Source: Acanthosepion esculentum
Lineage: Eukaryota > Mollusca > Cephalopoda > Sepiida > Sepiidae
Direction of reading: 5' to 3'
Assembly: GCA_964036315.1 (NCBI GenBank)
Contig: OZ038509.1
Location: 29,404,968-29,468,967, forward strand
Length of the DNA stretch: 64,000 nucleotides
Shown here one piece after another: positions 24,045 through 38,125 of the stretch. A program made the translations under genes and the position numbers. The number at the start of each line of letters is the position of its first letter. Positions within the stretch are counted from its first letter, which is position 1. The notes beneath the pieces were generated by a model. The model saw only the letters and a list, made by a program, of their open reading frames with translations, searched no databases and had not been told where the DNA came from.

Positions 24045-25777
24045 TTCAATGCAAAAGTAAGCATTTCAAGCTAGTTTTTCAACGTTAAACACGGTAATTT
24101 CAAATTTGAATATGCTGTTTGAAATCATTAGAAAACCAATAAAATTATTGAAAATCGATATGGTATCGATCAGAAAATATTGTTTTTGACAATTTCCAAC
24201 AGTTTACACAAAGTTTTATTGCAAATATTAAGTTTTACAAACTTTTGAAAAATATTGAAATTTCAATGCAAAAGCAAGCAATTCAAGCTACATTTCAACG
24301 TTAAACTCGGTAATTTCAAATGTGAATATGCAGTTTGAAATCATTAGAAAACCAATAAAATTATTGAGAATCGATATGGTATCGATCAGAAAATATTGTT
24401 TTTGACAATTTCCAACAGTTTACACAAAGTTTTATTGCAAATATTAAGTTTTACAAACTTTTGAAAAATATTGAATTTTCAATGCAAAAGTAAGCATTTC
24501 AAGCTAGTTTTTCAACGTTAAACACGGTAATTTCAAATTTGAATATGCTGTTTGAAATCATTAGAAAACCAATAAAATTATTGAAAATCGATATGGTATC
24601 GATCAGAAAATATTGTTTTTGACTATTTCCAACAGTTTACACAAAGTTTTATTGCAAATATTAAGTTTTACAAAGTTTTGAAAAATATTGAAATTTCAAT
24701 GCAAAAGTAAGCATTTCAAGCTAGTTTTTCAACGATAAACACGGTAATTTCAAATTTGAATATGCTGTTTGAAATCATTAGAAAACCAATAAAATTATTG
24801 AAAATCGATATGGTATAGATCAGATAATATTGTTTCTGACAATTTCCAACAGTTTATACAAAGTTTTATTGCAAATATTAAGTTTTACAAACTTTTGAAA
24901 AATATTGAAATTTCAATGCAAAAGCAAGCAATTCAAGCTACTTTTCATCGTTAAACACGGTAATTTCAAATGTGAATATGCAGTTTGAAATCATTGGAAA
25001 ACCAATAAAATTTTTGAGAATCGATATGGTATCGATCAGAAAATATTGTTTTTGACAATTTCCAACAGTTTACACAAAGTTTTATTGCAAATATTAAGTT
25101 TTACAAACTTTTGAAAAATATTGAATTTTCAATGCAAAAGTAAGCATTTCAAGCTAGTTTTTCAACGTTAAACACGGTAATTTCAAATTTGAATATGCTG
25201 TTTGAAATCATTAGAAAACCAATAAAATTATTGAAAATCGATATGGTAACGATCAGACAATGTTGTTTTTGACAATTTCCAACAGCCTACACAAAGTTTT
25301 ATTGCAAATATTAAGTTTTACAAAGTTTTGAAAAATATTGAAATTTCAATGCAAATGTAAGCATTTCAAGCTAGTTTTTCAACGTTAAACACGGTAATTT
25401 CAAATTTGAATATGCTGTTTGAAATCATTAGAAAACCAATAAAATTATTGAAAATCGATATGGTATCGATCAGATAATATTGTTTCTGACTATTTCCAAC
25501 AGTTTATACAAAGTTTTATTGCAAATATGAAGTTTTACAAACTTTTGAAAAATATTGAAATTTCAATGCAAAAGCAAGCAATTCAAGCTACTTTTCATCG
25601 TTAAACACGGTAATTTCAAATGTGAATATGCAGTTTGAAATCATTAGAAAACCAATAAAATTATTGAGAATCGATATGGTATCGATCAGAAAATATTGTT
25701 TTTGACAATTTCCAACAGTTTACACAAAGTTTTATTGCAAATATTAAGTTTTACAAAGTTTTGGAAAATATTGAAAT
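24045..25777 (+). repeat. Eight-monomer HOR unit, copy 1 (1,733 bp)
   Basis: The unit includes ACATTTCAACG Q-type, CGATAAACACGG S-type with GATAATATTG, Q-type with CATTGGAAAACC, and a very distinctive S-type with GGTAACGATCAGACAATGTTG and CAACAGCCTACAC. These recur at exactly +1,733 bp (TAACGATCAG at 25,247 and 26,980; CATTTCAACG at 24,291 and 26,024). A GGTATAGATC change is private to this copy (near 24,817). Confidence 0.93.
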
Positions 25778-27510
25778 TTCAATGCAAAAGTAAGCATTTC
25801 AAGCTAGTTTTTCAACGTTAAACACGGTAATTTCAAATTTGAATATGCTGTTTGAAATCATTAGAAAACCAATAAAATTATTGAAAATCGATATGGTATC
25901 GATCAGAAAATATTGTTTTTGACAATTTCCAACAGTTTACACAAAGTTTTATTGCAAATATTAAGTTTTACAAACTTTTGAAAAATATTGAAATTTCAAT
26001 GCAAAAGCAAGCAATTCAAGCTACATTTCAACGTTAAACTCGGTAATTTCAAATGTGAATATGCAGTTTGAAATCATTAGAAAACCAATAAAATTATTGA
26101 GAATCGATATGGTATCGATCAGAAAATATTGTTTTTGACAATTTCCAACAGTTTACACAAAGTTTTATTGCAAATATTAAGTTTTACAAACTTTTGAAAA
26201 ATATTGAATTTTCAATGCAAAAGTAAGCATTTCAAGCTAGTTTTTCAACGTTAAACACGGTAATTTCAAATTTGAATATGCTGTTTGAAATCATTAGAAA
26301 ACCAATAAAATTATTGAAAATCGATATGGTATCGATCAGAAAATATTGTTTTTGACTATTTCCAACAGTTTACACAAAGTTTTATTGCAAATATTAAGTT
26401 TTACAAAGTTTTGAAAAATATTGAAATTTCAATGCAAAAGTAAGCATTTCAAGCTAGTTTTTCAACGATAAACACGGTAATTTCAAATTTGAATATGCTG
26501 TTTGAAATCATTAGAAAACCAATAAAATTATTGAAAATCGATATGGTATCGATCAGATAATATTGTTTCTGACAATTTCCAACAGTTTATACAAAGTTTT
26601 ATTGCAAATATTAAGTTTTACAAACTTTTGAAAAATATTGAAATTTCAATGCAAAAGCAAGCAATTCAAGCTACTTTTCATCGTTAAACACGGTAATTTC
26701 AAATGTGAATATGCAGTTTGAAATCATTGGAAAACCAATAAAATTTTTGAGAATCGATATGGTATCGATCAGAAAATATTGTTTTTGACAATTTCCAACA
26801 GTTTACACAAAGTTTTATTGCAAATATTAAGTTTTACAAACTTTTGAAAAATATTGAATTTTCAATGCAAAAGTAAGCATTTCAAGCTAGTTTTTCAACG
26901 TTAAACACGGTAATTTCAAATTTGAATATGCTGTTTGAAATCATTAGAAAACCAATAAAATTATTGAAAATCGATATGGTAACGATCAGACAATGTTGTT
27001 TTTGACAATTTCCAACAGCCTACACAAAGTTTTATTGCAAATATTAAGTTTTACAAAGTTTTGAAAAATATTGAAATTTCAATGCAAATGTAAGCATTTC
27101 AAGCTAGTTTTTCAACGTTAAACACGGTAATTTCAAATTTGAATATGCTGTTTGAAATCATTAGAAAACCAATAAAATTATTGAAAATCGATATGGTATC
27201 GATCAGATAATATTGTTTCTGACAATTTCCAACAGTTTATACAAAGTTTTATTGCAAATATTAAGTTTTACAAACTTTTGAAAAATATTGAAATTTCAAT
27301 GCAAAAGCAAGCAATTCAAGCTACTTTTCATCGTTAAACACGGTAATTTCAAATGTGAATATGCAGTTTGAAATCATTGGAAAACCAATAAAATTATTGA
27401 GAATCGATATGGTATCGATCAGAAAATATTGTTTTTGACAATTTCCAACAGTTTACACAAAGTTTTATTGCAAATATTAAGTTTTACAAACTTTTGAAAA
27501 ATATTGAATT
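25778..27510 (+). repeat. Eight-monomer HOR unit, copy 2 (1,733 bp)
   Basis: Same order and length as copy 1. Differences include GACAATT in place of GACTATT near 27,223 and CATTGG in the last Q-type monomer. Immediately downstream (27,511 to about 27,944) are two monomers with GGTACCGATC, CAACAGCTTAC and GCAAATGTAAGC that look like a diverged partial third round. Confidence 0.92.
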
Positions 27511-29676
27511 TTCAATGCAAAAGTAAGCATTTCAAGCTAGTTTTTCAACGTTAAACACGGTAATTTCAAATTTGAATATGCTGTTTGAAATCATTAGAAA
27601 AACAATAAAATTATTGAAAATCGATATGGTACCGATCAGAAAATATTGTTTTTGACAATTTCCAACAGCTTACACAAAGTTTTATTGCAAATATTAAGTT
27701 TTACAAAGTTTTGAAAAATATTGAAATTTCAATGCAAATGTAAGCATTTCAAGCTAGTTTTTCAACGTTAAACACGGTAATTTCAAATTTGAATATGCTG
27801 TTTGAAATCATTAGAAAACCAATAAAATTATTGAAAATCGATATGGTATCGATCAGAAAATATTGTTTTTGACTATTTCCAACAGTTTATACAAAGTTTT
27901 ATTGCAAATATTAAGTTTTACAAACTTTTGAAAAATATTGAAATTTCAATGCAAAAGCAAGCAATTCAAGCTACTTTTCAACGTTAAACACGGTAATTTC
28001 AAATGTGAATATGCAGTTTGAAATCATTAGAAAACCAATAAAATTATTGAAAATCGATATGGTATCGATCAGAAAATATTCTTTTTGACAATTTCCAACA
28101 GTTTACACAAAGTTTTATTGCAAATATTAAGTTTTACAAACTTTTGAAAAACATTGAAATTTCAATGCAAAAGCAAGCAATTCAAGCTACTTTTCAACGT
28201 TAAACTCGGTAATTTCAAATGTGAATATGCAGTTTGAAATCATTAGAAAACCAATAAAATTATTGAAAATCGATATGGTATCGATCAGAAAATATTGTTT
28301 TTGACAATTTCCAACAGTTTACACAAAGTTTTATTGCAAATATTAAGTTTTACAAACTTTTGAAAAATATAGAAATTTCAATGCAAAAGTAAGCATTTCA
28401 AGCTAGTTTTTCAACGTTAAACACGGTAGTTTAAAATTTGAATATGCTGTTTGAAATCATTAGAAAACCAATAAAATTATTGAAAATCGATATGGTATCG
28501 ATCAGAAAATATTGTTTTTGACAATTTCCAACAGTTTTCGCAAAGTTTTATTGCAAATATTATGTTTTACAAACTTTTGAAAATATTGAATTTTCAATGC
28601 AAAAGTAAGCATTTCAAGCTAGTTTTTCAACGTTAAACACGCTAATTTCAAATTTGAATATGCTGTTTGAAATCATTAGAAAACCAATAAAATTATTGAA
28701 AATCGATATGGTATCGATCAGAAAATATTGTTTTTGACTATTTCCAAAAGTTTATACAAAGTTTTATTGCAAATATTAAGTTTTACAAAGTTTTGAAAAA
28801 TATTGAATTTTCAATGCAAAAGTAAGCATTTCAAGCTAGTTTTTCAACGATAAACACGTTAATTTCAAATTTGAATATGCTGTTTGAAATCATTAGAAAA
28901 CCAATAAAATTATTGAAAATCGATATGGTATCGATCAGATAATATTGTTTCTGACAATTTCCAACAGTTTATACAAAGTTTTATTGCAAATATTAAGTTT
29001 TACAAACTTTTGAAAAATATTGAAATTTCAATGCAAAAGTAAGCATTTCAAGCTAGTTTTTCAACGTTAAACACGGTAATTTCAAATTTGAATATGCTGT
29101 TTGCAATCATTAGAAAACCAATAAAATTATTGAAAATCGATATGGTATCGATCAGAAAATATTGTTTTTGACAATTTCCAACAGTTTACACAAAGTTTTA
29201 TTGCAAATATTAAGTTTTACAAACTTTTGAAAATATTGAATTTTCAATGCAAAAGTAAGCATTTCAAGCTAGTTTTTCAACGTTAAACACGGTAATTTCA
29301 AATTTGAATATGCTGTTTGAAATCATTAGAAAACCAATAAAATTATTGAAAATCGATATGGTATCGATCAGAAAATATTGTTTTTGACAATTTCCAACAG
29401 TTTATACAAAGTTTTATTGCAAATATTAAGTTTTACAAAGTTTTGAAAAATATTGAAATTTCAATGCAAAAGCAAGCAATTCAAGCTAGTTTTTCAACGT
29501 TAAACACGGTAATTTCAAATTTGAATATGCTGTTTGAAATCATTAGAAAACGAATAAAATTATTGAAAATCGGTATGGTATCGATCAGAAAATATTGTTT
29601 TTGACAATTTCCAACAGTTTACACAAAGTTTTATTGCAAATATTAAGTTTTACAAAGTTTTGAAAAATATTGAAAT
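27511..29676 (+). repeat. Transitional block of 10 monomers
   Basis: After the partial third round of the 8-monomer HOR there are Q-type monomers with AAAACATTGAAATT, D-like and E-like markers (GTAGTTTAAAATTTG and TTTTCGCAAAG near 28,427-28,540), ACGCTAATTTC, and a mosaic at 29,460-29,676. The mosaic begins with Q-type CAAGCAATTC and continues as S-type with CGAATAAAA and CGGTATGG. Confidence 0.8.
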
Positions 29677-31843
29677 TTCAATGCAAAAGTAAGCATTTCA
29701 AGCTAGTTTTTCAACGTTAAACACGGTAATTTCAAATTTGAATATGCTGTTTGAAATCATTAGAAAACCAATAACATTATTGAAAATCGATATGGTATCG
29801 ATCAGAAAATATTGTTTTTGACAATTTCCAACAGTTTATAAAAAGTTTTATTGCAAATATTAAGTTTTAGAAACTTTTGAAAAATATTGAAATTTCAATG
29901 CAAAAGCAAGCAATTCAAGCTACTTTTCAACGTTAACCACGGTAATTTTAAATGTTAATATGCAGTTTGAAATCATTAGAAAACCAATAAAATTATTGAA
30001 AATCGATATGGTATCGATCAGAAAATATTGTTTTTGACAATTTCCAACAGTTTACACAAAGTTTTATTGCAAATATTAAGTTTTACAAACTTTTGAAAAA
30101 TATTGAAATTTCAATGCAAAAGTAAGCATTTCAAGCTAGTTTTTCAACGTTAAACACGGTAATTTCAAATTTGAATATGCTGTTTGCAATCATTAGAAAA
30201 CCAATAAAATTATTGAAAATCGATATGGTATCGATCAGAAAATATTGTTTTTGACAATTTCCAACAGTTTACACAAAGTTTTATTGCAAATATTAAGTTT
30301 TACAAACTTTTGAAAAATATTGAAATTTCAATGCAAAAGTAAGCATTTCAAGCTAGTTTTTCAACGTTAAACACGGTAATTTCAAATTTGAATATGCTGT
30401 TTGAAATCATTAGAAAACCAATAAAATTATTGAAAATCGATATGGTACCGATCAGAAAATATTGTTGTTGACAATTTCCAACAGTTTATAAAAAGTTTTA
30501 TTGCATATATTCAGTTTTAGAAACTTTTGAAAAATATTGAAATTTCAATGCAAAAGCAAGCAATTCAAGCTACTTTTCAACGTTAACCACGGTAATTTTA
30601 AATGTGAATATGCAGTTTGAAATCATTAGAAAACCAATAAAATTATTGAGAATCGATATGGTATCGATCAGAAAATATTGTTTTTGACAATTTCCAACAG
30701 TTTACACAAAGTTTTATTGCAAATATTAAGTTTTACAAAGTTTTGGAAAATATTGAAATTTCAATGCAAAAGTAAGCATTTCAAGCTAGTTTTTCAACGT
30801 TAAACACGGTAATTTCAAATTTGAATATGCTGTTTGAAATCATTAGAAAACCAATAAAATTATTGAAAATCGATATGGTATCGATCAGAAAATATTGTTT
30901 TTGACAATTTCCAACAGTTTACACAAAGTTTTATTGCAAATATTAAGTTTTACAAACTTTTGAAAAATATTGAATTTTCAATGCAAAAGTAAGCATTTCA
31001 AACTAGTTTTTCAACGTTAAACACGGTAGTTTAAAATTTGAATATGCTGTTTGAAATCATTAGAAAACCAATAAAATTATTGAAAATCGATATGGTATCG
31101 ATCAGAAAATATTGTTTTTGACAATTTCCAACAGTTTTCGCAAAGTTTTATTGCAAATATTAAGTTTTACAAACTTTTGAAAATATTGAATTTTCAATGC
31201 AAAAGTAAGCATTTCAAGCTAGTTTTTCAACGTTAAACACGCTAATTTCAAATTTGAATATGCTGTTTGAACACATTAGAAAACCAATAAAATTATTGAA
31301 AATCGATATGGTATCGATCAGAAAATATTGTTTTTGACAATTTCCAACAGTTTATACAAAGTTTTATTGCAAATATTAAGTTTTACAAAGTTTTGAAAAA
31401 TATTGAATTTTCAATACAAAAGTAAGCATTTCAAGCTAGTTTTTCAACGTTAAACACGGTAATTTCAAATTTGAATATGCTGTTTGAAATCATTAGAAAA
31501 CGAATAAAATTATTGAAAATCGGTATGGTATCGATCAGAAAATATAGTTTTTGACAATTTCCAACAGTTTACACAAAGTTTTATTGCAAATATTAAGTTT
31601 TACAAAGTTTTGAAAAATATTGAAATTTCAATGCAAAAGTAAGCATTTCAAGCTAGTTTTGCAACGTTAAACACGGTAATTTCAAATTTGAATATGCTGT
31701 TTGAAATCATTAGAAAACCAATAAAATTATTGAAAATCGATATGGTATCGATCAGAAAATATTGTTTTTGACAATTTCCAACAGTTTACACAAAGTTTTA
31801 TTGCAAATATTAAGTTTTACAAAGTTTTGAAAAATATAGAAAT

Positions 31844-32277
31844 TTCAATGCAAAAGTAAGCATTTCAAGCTAGTTTTTCAACGTTAAACACGGTAATTTC
31901 AAATTTGAATATGCTGTTTGAAATCATTAGAAAACCAATAAAATTATTGATAATCGATATGGTATCGATCAGAAAATATTGTTTTTGACTATTTCCAACA
32001 GTTTACACAAAGTTTTATTGCAAATATTAAGTTTTACAAACTTTTGAAAAATATTGAATTTTCAATGCAAAAGTAAGCATTTCAAGCTAGTTTTTCAACG
32101 TTAAACACGGTAATTTCAAATTTGAATATGCTGTTTGAAATCATTAGAAAACCAATAAAATTATTGAAAATCGATATGGTATCGATCAGAAAATATTGTT
32201 TTTGACTATTTCCAAAAGTTTACACAAAGTTTTATTGCAAATATTAAGTTTTACAAAGTTTTGAAAAATATTGAAAT
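31844..32277 (+). repeat. Two monomers of copy 1 represented by one in copy 2
   Basis: Monomers at 31,844-32,060 (TTGATAATCG, GACTATTTCCAACAG) and 32,061-32,277 (TTGAAAATCG, GACTATTTCCAAAAG) correspond to a single monomer at 40,509-40,725. That monomer is preceded by the ATATAGAAATTTC of the first and continues with the CCAAAAG of the second. The crossover joined the first part of one to the second part of the other. Confidence 0.85.
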
Positions 32278-34010
32278 TTCAATGCAAAAGTAAGCATTTC
32301 AAGCTAGTTTTTCAACGATAAACACGCTAACTTGAAATTTGAATATGCTGTTTGAAATCATTAGAAAACCAATAAAATTATTGAAAATCGATATGGTATC
32401 GATCAGATAATATTGTTTCTGACAATTTCCAACAGTTTATACAAAGTTTTATTGCAAATATTAAGTTTTAGAAACTTTTGAAAAATATTGAAATTTCAAT
32501 GCAAAAGCAAGCAATTCAAGCTACTTTTCAACGTTAACCACGGTAATTTTAAATGTGAATATGCAGTTTGAAATCATTAGAAAACCAATAAAATTATTGA
32601 AAATCGATATGGTATCGATCAGAAAATATTGTTTTTGACAATTTCCAACAGTTTACACAAAGTTTTATTGCAAATATTAAGTTTTAAAAAGTTTTGGAAA
32701 ATATTGAAATTTCAATGCAAAAGTAAGCATTTCAAGCTAGTTTTTCAACGTTAAACACGTTCATTTCAAATTTGAATATGCTGTTTGAAATCATTAGAAA
32801 ACCAATAAAATTATTGAAAATCGATATGTTATCGTTCAGAAAATATTGTTTTTGACAATTTCCAACAGTTTACACAAAGTTTTATTGCAAATATTAAGTT
32901 TTACAAACTTTTGAAAAATATTGAAATTTCAATGCAAAAGCAAGCATTTCAAGCTAGTTTTTCAACGTTAAACACGGTAATTTCAAATTTGAATATGCTG
33001 TTTGAAATCATTAGAAAACCAATAAAATTATTGAAAATCGATATGGTATCGATCAGAAAATATTGTTTCTGACAATTTCCAACAGTTTATACAAAGTTTT
33101 ATTGCAAATATTAAGTTTTACAAACTTTTGAAAAATATTGAAATTTCAATGCAAAAGCAAGCAATTCAAGCTACTTTTCATCGTTAAACACGGTAATTTC
33201 AAATGTGAATATGCAGTTTGAAATCATTAGAAAACCAATAAAATTATTGAAAATCGATATGGTATCGATCAGAAAATATTGTTTATGACAATTTCCAACA
33301 GTTTACACAAAGTTTTATTGCAAATATTAAGTTTTACAAAGTTTTGGAAAATATTGAAATTTCAATGCAAAAGTAAGCATTTCAAGCTAGTTTTTCAACG
33401 TTAAACACGGTAATTTCAAATTTGAATATGCTGTTTGAAATCATTAGAAAACCAATAAAATTATTGAAAATCGATATGGTATCGATCAGAAAATATTGTT
33501 TCTGACAATTTCCAACAGTTTACACAAAGTTTTATTGCAAATATTAAGTTCTACAAACTTTTGAAAAATATTGAATTTTCAATGCAAAAGTAAGCATTTC
33601 AAGCTAGTTTTTCAACGTTAAACACGGTAATTTCAAATTTGAATATGCTGTTTGAAATCATTAGAAAACCAATAAAATTATTGAAAATCGATATGGTATC
33701 GATCAGATAATATTGTTTCTGACAATTTCCAACAGTTTATACAAAGTTTTATTGCAAATATTAAGTTTTACAAACTTTTGAAAAATATTGAAATTTCAAT
33801 GCAAAAGCAAGCAATTCAAGCTACTTTTCATCGTTAAACACGGTAATTTCAAATGTGAATATGCAGTATGAAATCATTAGAAAACCAATAAAATTATTGA
33901 GAATCGATATGGTATCGATCAGAAAATATTGTTTTTGACAATTTCCAACAGTTTACACAAAGTTTTATTGCAAATATTAAGTTTTACAAACTTTTGAAAA
34001 ATATTGAATT

Positions 34011-36391
34011 TTCAATGCAAAAGTAAGCATTTCAAGCTAGTTTTTCAACGTTAAACACGGTAATTTCAAATTTGAATATGCTGTATACATCATTAGAAAA
34101 CCAATAAAATTATTGAAAATCGATATGGTATCGATCAGAAAATATTGTTTTTGACAATTTCCAACAGTTTACACAAAGTTTTATTGCAAATATTAAGTTT
34201 TACAAACTTTTGAAAAATATTGAAATTTCAATGCAAAAGTAAGCATTTCAAGCTACTTTTCAACGTTAAACACCGTAATTTCAAATGTGAATATGCAGTT
34301 TGAAATCATTAGAAAACCAATAAAATTATTGAAAATCGATATGGTATCGATCAGAAAATATTGTTTTTGACAATTTCCAACAGTTTACACAAAGTTTTAT
34401 TGCAAATATTAAGTTTTACAAACTTTTGAAAAATATTGAATTTTCAATGCAAAAGTAAGCATTTCAAGCTAGTTTTTCAACGTTAAACACGGTAATTTCA
34501 AATTTGAATATGCTGTATACATCATTAGAAAACCAATAAAATTATTGAAAATCGATATGGTATCGATCAGAAAATATTGTTTTTGACAATTTCCAACAGT
34601 TTACACAAAGTTTTATTGCAAATATTAAGTTTTACAAACTTTTGAAAAATATTGAATTTTCAATGCAAAAGTAAGCATTTCAAGCTAGTTTTTCAACGTT
34701 AAACACGGTAATTTCAAATTTGAATATGCTGTTTGAAATCATTAGAAAACCAATAAAATTATTGAAAATCGATATGGTATCGATCAGAAAATATTGTTTT
34801 TGACAATTTCCAACAGTTTACACAAAATTTTATTTTCAAATATTAAGTTTTACAAACTTTTGAAAAATATTGAATTTTCAATGCAAAAGTAAGCATTTCA
34901 AGCTAGTTTTTCAACGTTAAACACGGTAGTTTCAAATTTGAATATGCTGTTTGAAATCATTAGAAAACCAATAAAATTATTGAAAATCGATATGGTATCG
35001 ATCAGAAAATATTGTTTTTGACAATTTCCAACAATTTTCGCAAAGTTTTATTGCAAATATTAAGTTTTACAAACATTTGAAAATATTGAATTTTCAATGC
35101 AAAAGTAAGCATTTCAAGTTAGTTTTTCAACGTTAAACACGGTAATTTCAAATTTGAATATGCTGTATAAATCATAAGAAAACCAATAAAATTATTGAAA
35201 ATCGATATGGTATCGATCAGAAAATATTGTTTTTGACAATTTCCAACAGTTTACACAAAGTTTTATTGCAAATATTAAGTTTTACAAACTTTTGAAAAAT
35301 ATTGAATTTTCAATGCAAAAGTAAGCATTTCAAGCTAGTTTTTCAACGTTAAACACGGTAATTTCAAATTTGAATATGCTGTATACATCATTAGAAAACC
35401 AATAAAATTATTGAAAATCGATATGGTATCGATCAGAAAATATTGTTTTTGACAATTTCCAACAGTTTACACAAAGTTTTATTGCAAATATTAAGTTTTA
35501 CAAACTTTTGAAAAATATTGAATTTTCAATGCAAAAGTAAGCATTTCAAGCTAGTTTTTCAACGTTAAACACGGTAATTTCAAATTTGAATATGCTGTTT
35601 GAAATCATTAGAAAACCAATAAAATTATTGAAAATCGATATGGTATCGATCAGAAAATATTGTTTTTGACAATTTCCAACAGTTTACACAAAATTTTATT
35701 TTCAAATATTAAGTTTTACAAACTTTTGAAAAATATTGAATTTTCAATGCAAAAGTAAGCATTTCAAGCTAGTTTTTCAACGTTAAACACGGTAGTTTCA
35801 AATTTGAATATGCTGTTTGAAATCATTAGAAAACCAATAAAATTATTGAAAATCGATATGGTATCGATCAGAAAATATTGTTTTTGACAATTTCCAACAA
35901 TTTTCGCAAAGTTTTATTGCAAATATTAAGTTTTACAAACATTTGAAAATATTGAATTTTCAATGCAAAAGTAAGCATTTCAAGTTAGTTTTTCAACGTT
36001 AAACACGGTAATTTCAAATTTGAATATGCTGTATAAATCATAAGAAAACCAATAAAATTATTGAAAATCGATATGGTATCGATCAGAAAATATTGTTTTT
36101 GACAATTTCCAACAGTTTACACAAAGTTTTATTGGAAATATTAAGTTTTACAAACTTTTGAAAAATATTGAATTTTCAATGCAAAAGTAAGCATTTCAAG
36201 CTAGTTTTTCAACGTTAAACACGGTAATTTCAAATTTTAATATGCTGTTTGAAATCATTAGAAAAACAATAAAATTATTGAAAATCGATATGGTATCGAT
36301 CAGAAAATATTGTTTTTGACTATTTCCAACAGTTTATAAAAAGTTTTATTGCAAATATTAAGTTTTACAAACTTTTGAAAAATATTGAAAT
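34011..36391 (+). repeat. A-E-type patch nested in the 40-monomer amplicon, copy 1
   Basis: Eleven monomers share the private markers of the left-edge block (1-4,332): TGTATACATC (C), AAATTTTATTTTCAAAT (D-like), AACAATTTTCGC with AAACATTTGAAAATATT (E), TGTATAAATCATAAG (A) and TTTAATATGCTG with AAAAACAATA (B). C-D'-E-A occurs twice in tandem (GTATACATC at 34,514 and 35,381, offset 867 bp, four monomers), then B. D' differs from D by GTAATTTCAAATTTG and AATCGATATGG. Confidence 0.9.
34228..34443 (+). repeat. S/Q mosaic monomer (copied at 42,676)
   Basis: It begins with S-type GTAAGCATTTCAAG and switches to Q-type GCTACTTTTC and AAATGTGAATATGCAG, with a private AAACACCGTAA. The identical mosaic occurs in amplicon copy 2, so it predates the 40-monomer duplication. 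Confidence 0.8.
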
Positions 36392-36830
36392 TTCAATGCA
36401 AAAGCAAGCAATTCAAGCTACTTTTCAACGTTAAACACGGTAATTTCAAATGTGAATATGCAGTTTGAAATCATTAGAAAACCAATAAAATTATTGAAAA
36501 TCGATATGGTATCGATCAGAAAATATTGTTTTTGACAATTTCCAACAGTTTACACAAAGTTTTATTGCAAATATTAAGTTTTACAAACTTTTGAAAAATA
36601 TTGAAATTTCAATGCAAAAGTAAGCATTTCAAGCTAGTTTTTCAACGTTAAACACGGTAATTTCAAATTTGAATATGCTGTTTGAAATCATTAGAAAACC
36701 AATAAAATTATTGAAAATCGATATGGTATCGATCAGAAAATATTGTTTTTGACTATTTCCAACAGTTTACACAAAGTTTTATTGCAAATATTAAGTTTTA
36801 CAAAGTTTTGAAAAATATTGAAATTTCAAT

Positions 36831-38125
36831 GCAAAAGTAAGCATTTCAAGCTAGTTTTTCAACGTTAAACACGGTAATTTCAAATTTGAATATGCTCTTT
36901 GAAATCATTAGAAAACCAATAAAATTATTTAAAATCGATATGGTATCGATCAGAAAATATTGTTTCTGACAATTTCCAACAGCTTATACAAAGTTTTATT
37001 GCAATTATTAAGTTTTACAAACTTTTGAAAAATATTGAAATTTCAATGCAAAAACAAGCAATTCAAGCTACTTTTCATCGTTAAGCACGGTAATTTCAAA
37101 TGTGAATATGCAGTTTGAAATCATTAGAAAACCAATAAAATTATTGAGAATCGATATGGTATCGATCAGAAAATATTGTTTTTGACAATTTCCAACAGAT
37201 TACACAAAGTTTTATTGCAAATATTAAGTTTTACAAACTTTTGAAAAATATTGAATTTTCAATGCAAAAGTAAGCATTTCAAGCTAGTTTTTCAACGTTA
37301 AACACGGTAATTTAAAATTTGAATATGCTGTTTGAAATCATTAGAAAACCAATAAAATTATTGAAAATCGATATGGTATCGATCAGAAAATATTGTTTCT
37401 GACAATTTCCAACAGTTTACACAAAGTTTTATTGCAAATATTAAGTTTTACAAACTTTTGAAAAATACTGAAATTTCAATGCAAAAGTAAGCATTTCAAG
37501 CTAGTTTTTCAACGTTAAACACGGTAATTTCAAATTTGAATATGCTGTTTGAAATCATTAGAAAACCAATAAAATTATTGAGAATCGATATGGTATCGAT
37601 CAGAAAATATTGTTTTTGACAATTTCCAACAGTTTACACAAAGTTTTATTGCAAATATTAAGTTTTACAAACTTTTGAAAAATATTGAAATTTCAATGCA
37701 AAAGTAAGCATTTCAAGCTAGTTTTTCAACGTTAAACACGGTAATTTCAAATTTGAATATGCTGTTTGAAATCATTAGAAAACCAATAAAATTATTGAAA
37801 ATCGATATGGTATCGATCAGAAAATATTGTTTTTGACTATTTCCAACAGTTTACACAAAGTTTTATTGCAAATATTAAGTTTTACAAAGTTTTGAAAAAT
37901 ATGGAAATTTCAATGCAAAAGTAAGCATTTCAAGCTAGTTTTTCAACGTTAAACACGGTAATTTCAAATTTGAATATGCTCTTTGAAATCATTAGAAAAC
38001 CAATAAAATTATTTAAAATCGATATGGTATCGATCAGAAAATATTGTTTCTGACAATTTCCAACAGTTTATACAAAGTTTTATTGCAATTATTAAGTTTT
38101 ACAAACTTTTGAAAAATATTGAAAT
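36831..38125 (+). repeat. Five-monomer HOR with TGCTCTTTG marker (offset 1,084 bp)
   Basis: TGCTCTTTG with ATTATTTAAAATCG and GCAATTATTAAG, then Q-type AAAACAAGCAATTC, then S-type monomers, repeats at +1,084 bp (TGCTCTTTG at 36,893 and 37,977). The amplicon copy 2 version at 45,279-46,370 continues into a fuller second round up to about 47,150. The first monomer pair also recurs near 53,510-53,930. The start of this feature is set to a monomer boundary by eye. Confidence 0.82.
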
